The notes under the pieces were generated by a model. That model saw nothing but the letters and a program-made list of their open reading frames with translations, was not told where the DNA came from and made no database searches. From Synechococcus sp. PCC 7502 (lineage in GTDB: Bacteria > Cyanobacteriota > Cyanobacteriia > Pseudanabaenales > Pseudanabaenaceae): a stretch of DNA of 64,000 nucleotides. Location: positions 1,270,394-1,334,393 of the forward strand of contig NC_019702.1 in the NCBI RefSeq assembly GCF_000317085.1, written 5' to 3'. Below, in pieces: positions 38,041 through 46,988 of the stretch. The translations under genes and the position numbers were made by a program. The first letter of the stretch is position 1. The number at the start of each line of letters is the position of its first letter.

Positions 38041-39402
38041 ATGTTTACCAATCTCCACATCCAAAATTTCAAGTCTTGGGCAGATACAGGAGAGATGCGG
38101 ATGGCTCCTATAACTGGATTTTTTGGTACAAATAGCTCTGGGAAAACAGCAATCTTGCAGTTTATTCTCATGCTTAAGCAAACTATAGAATCCAGAGATC
38201 GCAATACAATTTTGAATTTAGGGAACGATCCTTATAGCTATGTAAAATTAGGTACGACTTACGATATTGTTCACAATCATAAATTTCCTGCTCAAATTGA
38301 ATTTTCTCTAACTTGGAAACCACAAAGGATACATAAGAAAGAACTTATGCTTCTGTTTGTAAGAGAGTCTCAGGAAGAACGTTCCCTATATCAGATTCCT
38401 CATAGTCCATTCTTAAAGTTTACATCTAGATTTAATATCAATACTGATGAAGTAAGCTTGCAACTTTTTAAGTATTCATTTCAGTATAGTAATCATAAAT
38501 GGAGTTATTTTGGAAGAAGATTTCTTAAGATTAATAATGAAATTCGAGGTGAAACATTTATTTCTGGTGAGCTAGAAAATGATTTATTGAGCTTTAATGA
38601 GGTCTATGAAACCTTAGAAAATCCATTTAAGCCATATAATGCAACTTCTCAATTTGACTTATATAATGACCTTCATGCAACTTTTGAAGACCTTTTTGTT
38701 AATACTTACTATCTCGCACCTCTAAGAGCATATCCTGAGCGAACATATTTGTGGTCTGGGGAACGTCCTCACGATGTGGGTAAGTTAGGCGAGTTGACAG
38801 TTGCGGCAATTTTAGCTTCTCGAAAAACTGATCCAAGTGTAGAAATCTCTGTAGCTAAAGCACTCAAGGATTTGGGATTAATACATACCTTTAAGTTAAA
38901 AGCGATCGCCGAGAACCGAAGAGATTACGAGATATTAGTACAGCGATCGCCGAATTCCCCTGAAGTTTTAATTACTGATGTGGGGTTTGGAGTCTCGCAA
39001 ATCTTGCCTGTTCTGGTTTTGTGCTATTACGTTCCCAAGGGTTCTACCGTGATTTTGGAGCAGCCAGAAATTCATCTTCATCCCTCAGTTCAAGCAAAAC
39101 TCGCAGATGTATTTATTGATGCGATTAAAACTCGTAATATTCAAATCATTATCGAAAGTCATAGTGAGCATCTATTAAGGCGATTACAGCGCAGAGTTGC
39201 CGAAGCAAAAGATGGATTCACCAATGAAGATGCTGCCCTCTATTTTTGTGATATGACCGATGATGGTACTTCTCAATTAGTTCCCCTAGAGCTAGATACC
39301 TACGGCAATATTAATAACTATCTCCAAGACTTTTTTGGTGACGAAATGGGCGATCTTGTTGCTATGACCGAAGCTGCCATGCACCGACAAATGAGTTCCT
39401 AA
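38041..39402 (+). CDS. SMC/OLD-like AAA family ATPase (DUF3696-type), cassette partner of a PIN nuclease
   Basis: A 453-residue ABC/SMC-type ATPase in the group that often carries DUF3696 at its end. It begins with the typical strand-helix LHIQNFKSWADTGEMRMAPITGFFG and Walker A GTNSSGKT (29-36). The middle ~200 residues are a variable coiled/insert region. Then come a signature-like motif DVGFGVSQILPVL, Walker B VILEQPEIHLHPSVQ (~337-350), the D-loop/switch IIIESHSEHLLRRLQRR (~368-384), and a C-terminal domain with LELDTYGNINNYLQDFFGD. Such ATPases act as sensors or motors with a nuclease partner (as in Septu, Gabija and PARIS). Here the partner is the PIN-like gene 18 nt downstream. Composition is A+T-rich and HIP1 sites (two at 38900-38950) are present, so it has been resident for some time. 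Confidence 0.82.
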   Translation: MFTNLHIQNFKSWADTGEMRMAPITGFFGTNSSGKTAILQFILMLKQTIESRDRNTILNLGNDPYSYVKLGTTYDIVHNHKFPAQIEFSLTWKPQRIHKKELMLLFVRESQEERSLYQIPHSPFLKFTSRFNINTDEVSLQLFKYSFQYSNHKWSYFGRRFLKINNEIRGETFISGELENDLLSFNEVYETLENPFKPYNATSQFDLYNDLHATFEDLFVNTYYLAPLRAYPERTYLWSGERPHDVGKLGELTVAAILASRKTDPSVEISVAKALKDLGLIHTFKLKAIAENRRDYEILVQRSPNSPEVLITDVGFGVSQILPVLVLCYYVPKGSTVILEQPEIHLHPSVQAKLADVFIDAIKTRNIQIIIESHSEHLLRRLQRRVAEAKDGFTNEDAALYFCDMTDDGTSQLVPLELDTYGNINNYLQDFFGDEMGDLVAMTEAAMHRQMSS

Positions 39403-39420
39403 GACTTGAAAAACTTAAAG

Positions 39421-39897
39421 ATGTGCCGAGTTATAGATACAAATGTTTTGATCGTGGCAAATAATCGAGAATCTGAACATGCTTCTCCTAAATGTATTAT
39501 CTCTTGCATTAGATGGTTGCAAAACTTTGAAAAATCAGGAATTTTGGTGATTGATAGTAAATGGCTAATTATCAATGAGTATAAAAAGAAAGTTAATCAA
39601 TCAGGGCAACCTGGTGTTGGGGATGCCTTCTTAAAGTGGATTTTAATTAATCGCAATAATCCTCAGCGTTGCCAACAAGTTCAAATCACCCAAATTGACG
39701 AAAATAATTTTGCTGAATTTCCTCGATCGTCTAATCTAGAAAAATTTGATCCAAATGATCGCAAATTTGTCGCTGTTTCTTTAACCCATCCTGCAAAACC
39801 TGCGATCGCAATAGCAATAGATCGTGGTTGGAATAGACATCAAAAACCTTTATATGAACATGGAATTGAGGTTGAATTTCTCTGTCTCCAGAATTAG
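39421..39897 (+). CDS. PIN-like nuclease, partner of the AAA ATPase
   Basis: A 158-residue protein with a PIN-type acidic set, counted from the ATG at 39421: D6 (RVIDTNVLIVANN), E53 (LIINEYKKK), the motif FDPNDRKFVAVS (D110/D113), and D134 (AIAIDRGW). This is the D-E-D-D pattern of PIN ribonucleases, though the middle part (residues ~15-50 and ~60-105) is unlike VapC. A TTG at 39406, 3 nt after the ATPase stop, would add five residues; the ATG fits the family start better. The gene is the last of the cassette and the next gene (murC) is 160 nt away. It could degrade RNA or nick DNA when the ATPase signals; not tested. Confidence 0.72.
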   Translation: MCRVIDTNVLIVANNRESEHASPKCIISCIRWLQNFEKSGILVIDSKWLIINEYKKKVNQSGQPGVGDAFLKWILINRNNPQRCQQVQITQIDENNFAEFPRSSNLEKFDPNDRKFVAVSLTHPAKPAIAIAIDRGWNRHQKPLYEHGIEVEFLCLQN

Positions 39898-40057
39898 TAC
39901 CCCAGATTTACAGCCTGTTACCAACAAAATTGCCACGTTTATCTATTCAGACCTATTGATTTTAATTTTTAATTTAGGTTTTGATCCGTAAAAATACCAC
40001 TATGACAAAATTCTTGCTATGATAGCGCACGATATTAGGCGTGTCTGAGGAGATTAA

Positions 40058-41446
40058 ATGCTAAGTCCAATTGATTTAAGCGGTAAACCGTTTCACTTTA
40101 TTGGTATTGGCGGAATTGGGATGTCGGCGATCGCCCATATTTTAGTTAGACAAGGCTATAAAGTATCTGGTTCAGATTTAGCCCAAAATCAACTGATTGC
40201 ACAACTTCAAGGTTTTGGTGCCAAAATTTATCAAGGTCACAGTGCCGATAATATTGATCTAAGTAATCCGCCCCAAATAGTTTGTTCGACGGCAATTAGT
40301 GACCAAAATCCAGAATTTCAATTAGCGAAATCCCAAGACCTTGCTATTTTGCATCGTTCCGATGTTTTAGCAGCTTTAATTACGCAATTTCAAAGTGTGG
40401 CGATCGCTGGTACCCACGGTAAAACTACCACTAGCAGCTTGGTTGCCTACTTATTTTTACAGGCAGGACTCGATCCAACGATTGTGGTTGGCGGTGAAGT
40501 TAGGGCATGGCAAGGTAACGCCCGTCTAGGTAAGGGAAAATATTTAATCGCCGAGGCTGATGAATCGGACGGTTCTTTAACCAAATTTGCACCTGCTGTG
40601 GGCATCATTACGAATATTGAGTTAGATCATACCGATCACTACCATAGTCTGGCGCAGGTTATTTCCACATTTCAAACCTTTGCCCAGCGTTGCCAAGTGG
40701 TTATTACCTGTATCGATTGCGAAACCACTGCCCAGCATATTAAAGCCGATATTACCTACAGTTTATCTAATCCTGATGCCGATTATTATGCAGTAAACAT
40801 TGAGTATGGATGTTACAGCACTAAAGCTACGGTTATAGAACGAGGACAGGTTTTAGGCGAAGTAAGTTTAAGTATTTTAGGAAAGCATAATTTGAGTAAT
40901 GCCTTAGCCGCGATCGCTGTCGCCCGCTGGGCAGAGATCAGTTGGTTAGATATCCAAACAGCCTTACCCGATTTTATGGGAGCCAGTCGCAGATTTGAAC
41001 TAAAGGGGAAACAAAATGGTGTAGTTTTTATTGATGACTATGCTCACCATCCCAGTGAAATTCGCGCCACCTTAGCCTCCGCCAAACTTCAATCTAGCCA
41101 TCAGGCTCAACATCGAGTGGTGGCAATCTTTCAACCCCATCGTTATAGTCGTACTGCTAAGTTTCTAACAGAATTTAGCCAAGCCTTTGGGGATGCAGAT
41201 TTGGTCGTAGTTACGGATATTTATGCGGCAGGAGAAAAGAATAGCGAAAATATTAGTGGGGAACAAATGGCACAGGAGATTGCGTCCCAACACCCAAGCG
41301 TTCATTTTCAGGGTGATCTAGACTCTGTGCAAACTTTCTTAACCCATAATCTGCGATCAGGAGATTTAGCTGTATTTTTAGGGGCAGGAAATCTTAATCG
41401 AGTAATTGCTCCTACAATTCAAGCCTTGAGGAATATAAGCCCATGA
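40058..41446 (+). CDS. murC: UDP-N-acetylmuramate--L-alanine ligase (MurC)
   Basis: MurC adds L-Ala to UDP-MurNAc with ATP, the first amino acid step of peptidoglycan precursor synthesis. The 462-residue sequence has the N-terminal Rossmann start FHFIGIGGIGMSAIA, the ATP loop AGTHGKTTTS (~118-127), the central Mur ligase motif (AEADESDGS, TNIELDHTD) and the C-terminal domain with DDYAHHPSEIRATL and FQPHRYSRT. A strong Shine-Dalgarno TGAGGAGA lies at 40046-40053. A TATGAT box at 40018-40023 upstream may be a -10 element. murB overlaps by 4 nt. Confidence 0.97.
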   Translation: MLSPIDLSGKPFHFIGIGGIGMSAIAHILVRQGYKVSGSDLAQNQLIAQLQGFGAKIYQGHSADNIDLSNPPQIVCSTAISDQNPEFQLAKSQDLAILHRSDVLAALITQFQSVAIAGTHGKTTTSSLVAYLFLQAGLDPTIVVGGEVRAWQGNARLGKGKYLIAEADESDGSLTKFAPAVGIITNIELDHTDHYHSLAQVISTFQTFAQRCQVVITCIDCETTAQHIKADITYSLSNPDADYYAVNIEYGCYSTKATVIERGQVLGEVSLSILGKHNLSNALAAIAVARWAEISWLDIQTALPDFMGASRRFELKGKQNGVVFIDDYAHHPSEIRATLASAKLQSSHQAQHRVVAIFQPHRYSRTAKFLTEFSQAFGDADLVVVTDIYAAGEKNSENISGEQMAQEIASQHPSVHFQGDLDSVQTFLTHNLRSGDLAVFLGAGNLNRVIAPTIQALRNISP

Positions 41447-42339
41447 TGACAACTAGCAAAACCACGGTCGAAATTCATAATGCCTATCCTTTAGCCCCTT
41501 TAACTTCATGGAAAGTCGGAGGTCTGGCACAGTGGTATGCTGCCCCTAAATCCCTAGCTGCCTTGGAAGAATGTTTGACTTGGGCAGAGCGATCAGGGGA
41601 GCCAGTGACTTTAATTGGGGCGGGTAGTAATTTATTAATTAGCGATCGGGGTTTAACGGGTTTAGTCATCTGTACCAGACATTTGCGCGGCATTGAGTTT
41701 GATCTAGCTAAGGGACAAGTTACTGTGGCGGCGGGAGAGCCTGTGGCTAGATTGGCATTGCAGGTAGCTACTAAAGGCTGGTCTGGTTTAGAGTGGGCGG
41801 TGGGGATTCCTGGCACTCTAGGTGGCTTAGTGGTAATGAATGGGGGGGCGCAGGGTGGTTGTGCTAGCGATCGCATAATTAATGTCCAAACTATATCCTT
41901 GGGAGGAATAGCCGAAACCCTACTACCTGAAGAATTGGGATTTGCCTATCGGACTTCGATCCTACAGGCGGGCGATCGCATTGTTACAGCAGCAACCCTA
42001 CAGTTAAATACTGGCTTTGATCCCCAAGTAATTACGGCTACCACCAATGATTTTTTAAGATTCAGACATAGAATGCAGCCCTATCATCTTCCTAGCTGTG
42101 GAAGCGTATTTCGTAATCCCCATCCCCATGCCGCCGCTAGACTCATCGAAGATACTGGATTGAAGGGTTATCGGATCGGTGATGCCCAAGTTTCCGAACT
42201 CCATGCCAATTTTATTGTCAACTGCGGTCATGCCAGTAGCACCGATATTATCAAATTGATTCGCCATGTCCAAACCCAAGTTGCCCAAAAGTGGGCGATC
42301 AACCTCGAAACGGAAGTAAAAATGCTAGGTGAGTTTTAA
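41443..42339 (+). CDS. murB: UDP-N-acetylenolpyruvoylglucosamine reductase (MurB)
   Basis: MurB reduces UDP-GlcNAc-enolpyruvate to UDP-MurNAc with NADPH and FAD, the step just before MurC. The 298-residue sequence has the FAD-binding region TLIGAGSNLLISDRGLTG, GIPGTLGGLVVMNGGAQG, the substrate loop YRTS, and the catalytic Ser/Glu region CGSVFRNPH and LETEVKMLG. The size and the missing extra domain fit type II MurB. It overlaps murC (ATGA) and ends convergently with the permease gene, overlapping its 3' end by 15 nt. Confidence 0.96.
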   Translation: MMTTSKTTVEIHNAYPLAPLTSWKVGGLAQWYAAPKSLAALEECLTWAERSGEPVTLIGAGSNLLISDRGLTGLVICTRHLRGIEFDLAKGQVTVAAGEPVARLALQVATKGWSGLEWAVGIPGTLGGLVVMNGGAQGGCASDRIINVQTISLGGIAETLLPEELGFAYRTSILQAGDRIVTAATLQLNTGFDPQVITATTNDFLRFRHRMQPYHLPSCGSVFRNPHPHAAARLIEDTGLKGYRIGDAQVSELHANFIVNCGHASSTDIIKLIRHVQTQVAQKWAINLETEVKMLGEF

Positions 42340-43338
42340 GCGAGATAATAGTGAAATACCATAGCAAAATAGCCAATAAATGCCACCGATAAATAAATAG
42401 ACTTCCGCATAGCTACCCACAAAGTCTGGTTGTGCCAAAATTGATCGCCCAATTCCCATCAAATCCACTAAGCCTACAATGGAGACTAAGGAAGTATCTT
42501 TAAATAAACCAATAAACTGTCCTGCGATCGCTGGGGTCACTGCGCGTAAAGCTTGGGGTAAAACAATAAACCACAAAATTGTCGGGGTACTAAGTCCTAA
42601 GGCTTTTCCTGCTTGCATTTGTCCTTGAGAAACCGCCTGTAAACCTCCCCTAACATTTTCAGCTAAGTAGGCAGCACTAAAAAGTGTAAATCCCGCGATC
42701 GCCCGCACAACTCGATCAATTTTGATTTCTGGGGGTAAGCATAGGGGGAGCAGCACCTGCGCCATAAATAAAATGCCAATTAGGGGTAGTCCTCTCATTA
42801 TTTCAATGTAGCTGGTACTGAGGATAGAGATTATGGGCATAGAACTCTGTCTGCCAAGGGCTAGTAACACTCCCAAGGGAAAAGACAGAATAATGCCTGC
42901 GATCGCCATTAATAGAGTTAATAGCAAGCCATTCCATAAATTCACATTTACTGGAGTTAACCCAAACCCACCGCCAATTAGCCACAGAATCACAGGTGCA
43001 GAGCCGAGCCACAGCCATTTAATTCTATGAATTTGTAGTACTTGTAGCTCATGGAAAAGTTCCAGTAACCCTAGAGTTGAGAAAATGCCAAGCACAAGCC
43101 ATATCCGCCAGTACTGTGCCGCAGGGTAACGCCCCACCAAAAACAAAGGTAAATTTGCTGATACCACCTGCCATTGGGCTGAGAAGAATATCCACGCTCC
43201 CAACCTCCATGCTATTTGATAGATAACTACAGCACAAATTAAAGTGAGTATACTATTCCCAATGTTGCTAAAAAGATTCGATCGCAGCCACTGTAATTTC
43301 GGTATCAACAATCTAGGTATCAACTCGCCAGTTATCAT
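42325..43338 (-). CDS. Amino acid ABC transporter permease (NatH/HisM-like)
   Basis: A ~338-residue inner membrane permease of the polar amino acid (HAAT) family. The N-terminal part has three to four extra hydrophobic segments; the core from ~135 has LWNGLLLTLLMAIAGIILS, EIMRGLPLIGILF, and the EAA loop QAGKALGLSTPTILWFIVLPQALRAVTPAI that contacts the ATPase. This architecture (long N-terminus plus core) matches NatH of the cyanobacterial N-I system. No NatG permease, binding protein or ATPase is next to it. The ATG at 43338 has AGGTGG 5 nt upstream and is preferred to the GTG at 43347. Confidence 0.88.
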   Translation of the reverse strand: MITGELIPRLLIPKLQWLRSNLFSNIGNSILTLICAVVIYQIAWRLGAWIFFSAQWQVVSANLPLFLVGRYPAAQYWRIWLVLGIFSTLGLLELFHELQVLQIHRIKWLWLGSAPVILWLIGGGFGLTPVNVNLWNGLLLTLLMAIAGIILSFPLGVLLALGRQSSMPIISILSTSYIEIMRGLPLIGILFMAQVLLPLCLPPEIKIDRVVRAIAGFTLFSAAYLAENVRGGLQAVSQGQMQAGKALGLSTPTILWFIVLPQALRAVTPAIAGQFIGLFKDTSLVSIVGLVDLMGIGRSILAQPDFVGSYAEVYLFIGGIYWLFCYGISLLSRLKLT

Positions 43339-43732
43339 TCTGTCCACCTACGATCACTTGCTCAACCCCCACATAGTCTTGGCTAAACTGCTGTAAGGCG
43401 TTGATTAAAATATCTAGGGCGATCGCATCGGCAGTACCTAAATCTACCCAACACCTTGCCCAAGCGTCTTCATACTCAACATCACTCATATTGTGCATTA
43501 CCGACATCATGCCATCGTCAGCAGCGTCTTGATCGTAGTCCAGATTACTAATATCTAAGCCTGTATCTTGAACTTGCAAATTCCCCGCATTAAATCCCCC
43601 CAGTTTGCCCAAGAGAAACCAGGAATTAAATAATTCATCCAAGAGTTGTTTTTCTCGTTCTGAGGGGAAATCGCTAAACTCAATCCAAATCCAGAGATCA
43701 AACCAGTCGCATTCTCTAAATCTAATTTGCAT
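43313..43732 (-). CDS. DUF3531 family protein
   Basis: A 139-residue soluble acidic protein of the cyanobacterial/plant DUF3531 family, recognisable by DLWIWIEFSDFPS, LDELFNSWFLLGKLGGFNA, LQVQDTGLDISNLDYDQD, and ARCWVDLGTADAIALDILINALQQFS. Function is unknown. It follows prxQ with no gap and its end overlaps the permease start by 26 nt or more, so the three are one transcript. Confidence 0.88.
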   Translation of the reverse strand: MQIRFRECDWFDLWIWIEFSDFPSEREKQLLDELFNSWFLLGKLGGFNAGNLQVQDTGLDISNLDYDQDAADDGMMSVMHNMSDVEYEDAWARCWVDLGTADAIALDILINALQQFSQDYVGVEQVIVGGQNDNWRVDT

Positions 43733-44170
43733 TTATAGCCCTAGTTCTGCCAAAATATCCGCCGCATGGGTTTCGGTTTTGACCGTAGTATAAACATGGC
43801 TAATTGTGCCAGTGCCATCAATCACATAGGTTACCCGCTTGGCATAACCACCGCCATCGACATCGTAAGCCTTGACTATGGTGCGATCGCTATCTGCTAA
43901 AAGCGGAAACGGTAGATTAAATTTGGCAGTAAATTCACGGTGGGAGGTTTCATCATCAGTACTCACCCCAAATACGACAATATTTTTATTTTGATATTCA
44001 GCGTAGGAGTCCCTAAAACTGCAAGCTTCTTTGGTGCAGCCGGGGGTATCGTCCTTGGGATAAAAATATAAAACTACGGGCTTGCCTAAATAACTGGAAA
44101 GGGAGACTACATTACCGTTGGTGTCTTTTACCGTAAAGTCTGGTGCCTTATCGCCTACAGAAAGTGCCAT
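43733..44170 (-). CDS. Thioredoxin-dependent peroxiredoxin Q (PrxQ/BCP)
   Basis: A 145-residue atypical 2-Cys peroxiredoxin. The peroxidatic cysteine is C45 in DDTPGCTKEACSFRD, the resolving cysteine C50 lies five residues later, which is the BCP/PrxQ arrangement. The N-terminal GDKAPDFTVKD and YFYPKDDTPG are family hallmarks. It reduces hydrogen peroxide and organic peroxides with thioredoxin. It is the first gene of a unit with DUF3531 and the permease. Confidence 0.95.
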   Translation of the reverse strand: MALSVGDKAPDFTVKDTNGNVVSLSSYLGKPVVLYFYPKDDTPGCTKEACSFRDSYAEYQNKNIVVFGVSTDDETSHREFTAKFNLPFPLLADSDRTIVKAYDVDGGGYAKRVTYVIDGTGTISHVYTTVKTETHAADILAELGL

Positions 44171-44256
44171 ATTTTTTTCTCAGTTTTTACTTAATAATTA
44201 ACAATGCAAAGCCATACTAACATTTCGCTATATTTATTTTTACTGGCTTACTGGTT

Positions 44257-45777
44257 TTACTGCCCACCAATTGATTCAACTTCAGCATTAAAACCTGCTT
44301 GGGCTAATATCTTAACCTGTTCATCGGCTGCGGTGCGATCGCTAAAAGCCCCAACTTGAATTACTTCCTGCCCATTCATCCGAGCAGTAAAGGCTGTAGG
44401 AACTATACGCCGAATTTCCAACTTACTCGATTCAGAATTAGCGGAAACCACAACTCGATAGCGTAAGGTCACAGGTGCAGTGGGTTTAGCCCTAGTAATA
44501 ATAATCGTGCGGCTATTTGTTCCTGATGAGGATGATGGCGGAGGTAGGATGGTTGGGTTAGGATTATTTAGTCCTGTGGGCTTATCTGGACTTTTAATTG
44601 GTACTCCCGTCGGTGGTGTTAGGGCGATCGGGGGTAGGGTTGGATCAATCTTGGTATTAAGGGGCAGTGGTTGAGTAGATTCTATGGGCAGGGTGCGGAC
44701 AATTACGGAATTGGGAATAATAGTTCTAGTTACGCCATTGGGAAGGTTAGGAGAGACATTAGGGGCTGAGGAAATATTAGGAACACTAAGAGGTTGAGAC
44801 TGCAAGGTTCCAGAGAGTTGAATGTTGCCACTTAAGCGAGAAATTTCATTACCCACGGCAGCGATCGCCTCAGTTCCCGTATATTGAACATCCCTAAGCA
44901 GATTATTCCGAATCCTATTATTCCCCAAGCTATCAGCATTGCCTAAATCTGGAGAACTATTACCAAGAATTGTAATTCCAGTTTGGCGATTGCCCTCAAT
45001 TAAATTATTCCTAATTATTGGCGTAGAACTAGGCTGAATTAGGATTCCAGAGCGATTATTACGAAGGACATTACTAACAATCCGTGGTGCAGCATTTTGA
45101 CGAATAATTAGACCATAGCCAGTATTCTCAAAGCGATTACTACTGATTTCTGGCTGTGCCTCCCCCTCAATTGACATGCCATTGGCACCATTGGTAATAA
45201 ATACATTTTTAGAAATCACAGCCGCAGACTTACCTAAAATTAAAATGCCATCTTGGGTATTACCTGAAAAGGTATTAGATAAAATCCTAGGACTGGTACC
45301 CTCTAGCCATAGTCCGTAGCCACGAGGATTTTTATTGGTTATGGTTACTCCTCTTAATTCCGCAAAGTTTGCACCTAGTACTGTAATATTCTGGGCAGTG
45401 AGTGTGGGTGAAAGAAAATTGCCGCCACCTAAAATTACCGTATCCTGCCCTTGCTTGGACTCGTTACCCTCAACAATTACTCCTGCTTTGAGTTGCAGTG
45501 GAAAAATTTCCCCATTGGCGATCGTGTAGGTGCCAGCCCTTAATTTAATAATAGTGGCATATTTTGCTTCAGCTAAAGCATAGGTAATACTCCGAAATGG
45601 GGCAGCGATCGAGCCTTTACCCGTGCGATCATTACCTGTAACTGGATTCACATAGATTATGTTAAGTTTTGGAACCACAGGCTGATTCCTGATCAGAGTT
45701 TTTGTCTGGGCAGATACCCCATTAACTCCCCCCAGAAAAAGACTAATTAATACACCTGTACTTATATGCTTTAACAT
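44257..45777 (-). CDS. Secreted DUF1565/parallel beta-helix protein with SPOR-like tail
   Basis: I use ATG at 45777; the open frame runs 30 nt further to a TTG, which would spoil the signal peptide. The ~506 residue product has a signal peptide (MLKHISTGVLISLFLGG, cleavage near VSA), a DUF1565-like opening (YVNPVTGNDRTGKGSIAAPFRSITYAL), a right-handed beta-helix of ~10 coils (NTFSGNTQDGILI, NNRSGILIQPSSTPIIRNNLIEGNRQTG), a long Pro/Thr/Asn linker, and a C-terminal SPOR-like domain (VIQVGAFSDRTAADEQVKIL). Beta-helix proteins bind or cut polysaccharide; SPOR domains bind denuded peptidoglycan. A cell-wall-bound role is inferred. It is transcribed alone. Confidence 0.8.
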   Translation of the reverse strand: MLKHISTGVLISLFLGGVNGVSAQTKTLIRNQPVVPKLNIIYVNPVTGNDRTGKGSIAAPFRSITYALAEAKYATIIKLRAGTYTIANGEIFPLQLKAGVIVEGNESKQGQDTVILGGGNFLSPTLTAQNITVLGANFAELRGVTITNKNPRGYGLWLEGTSPRILSNTFSGNTQDGILILGKSAAVISKNVFITNGANGMSIEGEAQPEISSNRFENTGYGLIIRQNAAPRIVSNVLRNNRSGILIQPSSTPIIRNNLIEGNRQTGITILGNSSPDLGNADSLGNNRIRNNLLRDVQYTGTEAIAAVGNEISRLSGNIQLSGTLQSQPLSVPNISSAPNVSPNLPNGVTRTIIPNSVIVRTLPIESTQPLPLNTKIDPTLPPIALTPPTGVPIKSPDKPTGLNNPNPTILPPPSSSSGTNSRTIIITRAKPTAPVTLRYRVVVSANSESSKLEIRRIVPTAFTARMNGQEVIQVGAFSDRTAADEQVKILAQAGFNAEVESIGGQ

Positions 45778-45941
45778 AATCTTTAGAATTCCAACACAAG
45801 ACAGCAAAGTTATAGCACAACTCTAAAAAGTTTGATCATTCTTAAGGAATAAACTACTTCTTCGCCACTATGAAAATAGACCTACTTAAAGGGGGTAAAG
45901 CCAATACCTTAATCCTTCAGTATAGGGAGTACACTAAATTT

Positions 45942-46988
45942 CTAAAAGATCTTGGTTTGTAAAAGTTGCCAAATTTTGTAGAACTGATTATTGGGTTTTT
46001 TATTTAGGTTTATGTAATTGTGATCGCTCAAGTTTACAGAATTAGAATTATGATTATTAACAGAGAGGTCTGGCAGTATATCTACAATTTCATATAGACA
46101 ATAGGTTCCAGTCTTTCCTCTAATTTTTGCTTCCTTGGGAGTTGAGGAAATCGTAACTTGATTACGGACTAGCTGATAAATATCTGTCGAAACCAAAATT
46201 GTCGTCCCAAATTCCTTATTGGCAGATTCAATCCGACTAGCAAAGTTCACCGCATCCCCGATCGCCGTAATATTTTTTTGCTGACGGGTTCCCACTGCGC
46301 CCAAAATTACCGTTCCGTAGTGAATGCCAATACCGACTTTTAAAGGATTTGCAAACAGTAGCTCAATCCTAGAATTTAATTGCTCCAGTGCCTCGATCAT
46401 GCCTAAAGCTGCCCGCACTGAGTTCTCTGCTGCCCGATCAGGATCATTAATCCCAAATAACGCCATAAAGCCATCACCCATAAAATTATTAATCATGCCA
46501 TCGTGGAGATCGACCACTTCCCCCATCGCTTGAAAATAACGATTGAGTATGTAGATCACATCGTAGGGCAGCATAGTTTCCGATAGCTTAGTAAATCCCC
46601 GAATATCGCTAAATAGGATTGCAAAGAATTTCTCTTCGCCAATTTTACCGAATTTAACTTGATCACTGGCGAGATGTTCATCTTCTATATCTAAAACCAG
46701 CCGCCGCATGGCAATGTCTGCTGCCACTTTGGTTTGACAGGCAAGACGAATATCTTGGGGAAATCCTAATTTTTGCGCCAATGTTTCCTCTAGGGGGTTT
46801 CGCGGAGCGCAATACTCCAAACCTTCGGTAATTAAAATGCGACAGGTAGAACAGCGAGCTCGACCACCACAGGCATGAGTATGGGCAATCCCCGCATCTA
46901 AAGAAGCTTGAAGAACGGTTTGATTTCTCCCAATCTCAAATACTTCTTCATCAGGTTGAATCTTAATTAGCGGCATTTTTCTAATCAT
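45942..46988 (-). CDS. [2Fe-2S] ferredoxin-class III nucleotide cyclase fusion
   Basis: A 348-residue fusion. Residues 6-95 are a plant-type ferredoxin with C40-GGRAR-C46-STC49 and C84 as the cluster ligands. Residues ~118-310 are a class III adenylate/guanylate cyclase domain with metal-binding D128 (FSDIRG) and D172 (NNFMGDGFMALFG), the transition-state region AIGDAVNFASRIES, and YEI near the end. The adenine-recognising Lys seen in many cyclases (GxxxK-x-x-GD) is Asn168 here, so base preference or activity may differ. The last ~40 residues are Asn/Ser-rich. The ferredoxin part suggests redox control of the product. It overlaps the upstream CNNM gene by 4 nt, so the two are translationally coupled. 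Confidence 0.88.
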   Translation of the reverse strand: MIRKMPLIKIQPDEEVFEIGRNQTVLQASLDAGIAHTHACGGRARCSTCRILITEGLEYCAPRNPLEETLAQKLGFPQDIRLACQTKVAADIAMRRLVLDIEDEHLASDQVKFGKIGEEKFFAILFSDIRGFTKLSETMLPYDVIYILNRYFQAMGEVVDLHDGMINNFMGDGFMALFGINDPDRAAENSVRAALGMIEALEQLNSRIELLFANPLKVGIGIHYGTVILGAVGTRQQKNITAIGDAVNFASRIESANKEFGTTILVSTDIYQLVRNQVTISSTPKEAKIRGKTGTYCLYEIVDILPDLSVNNHNSNSVNLSDHNYINLNKKPNNQFYKIWQLLQTKIF

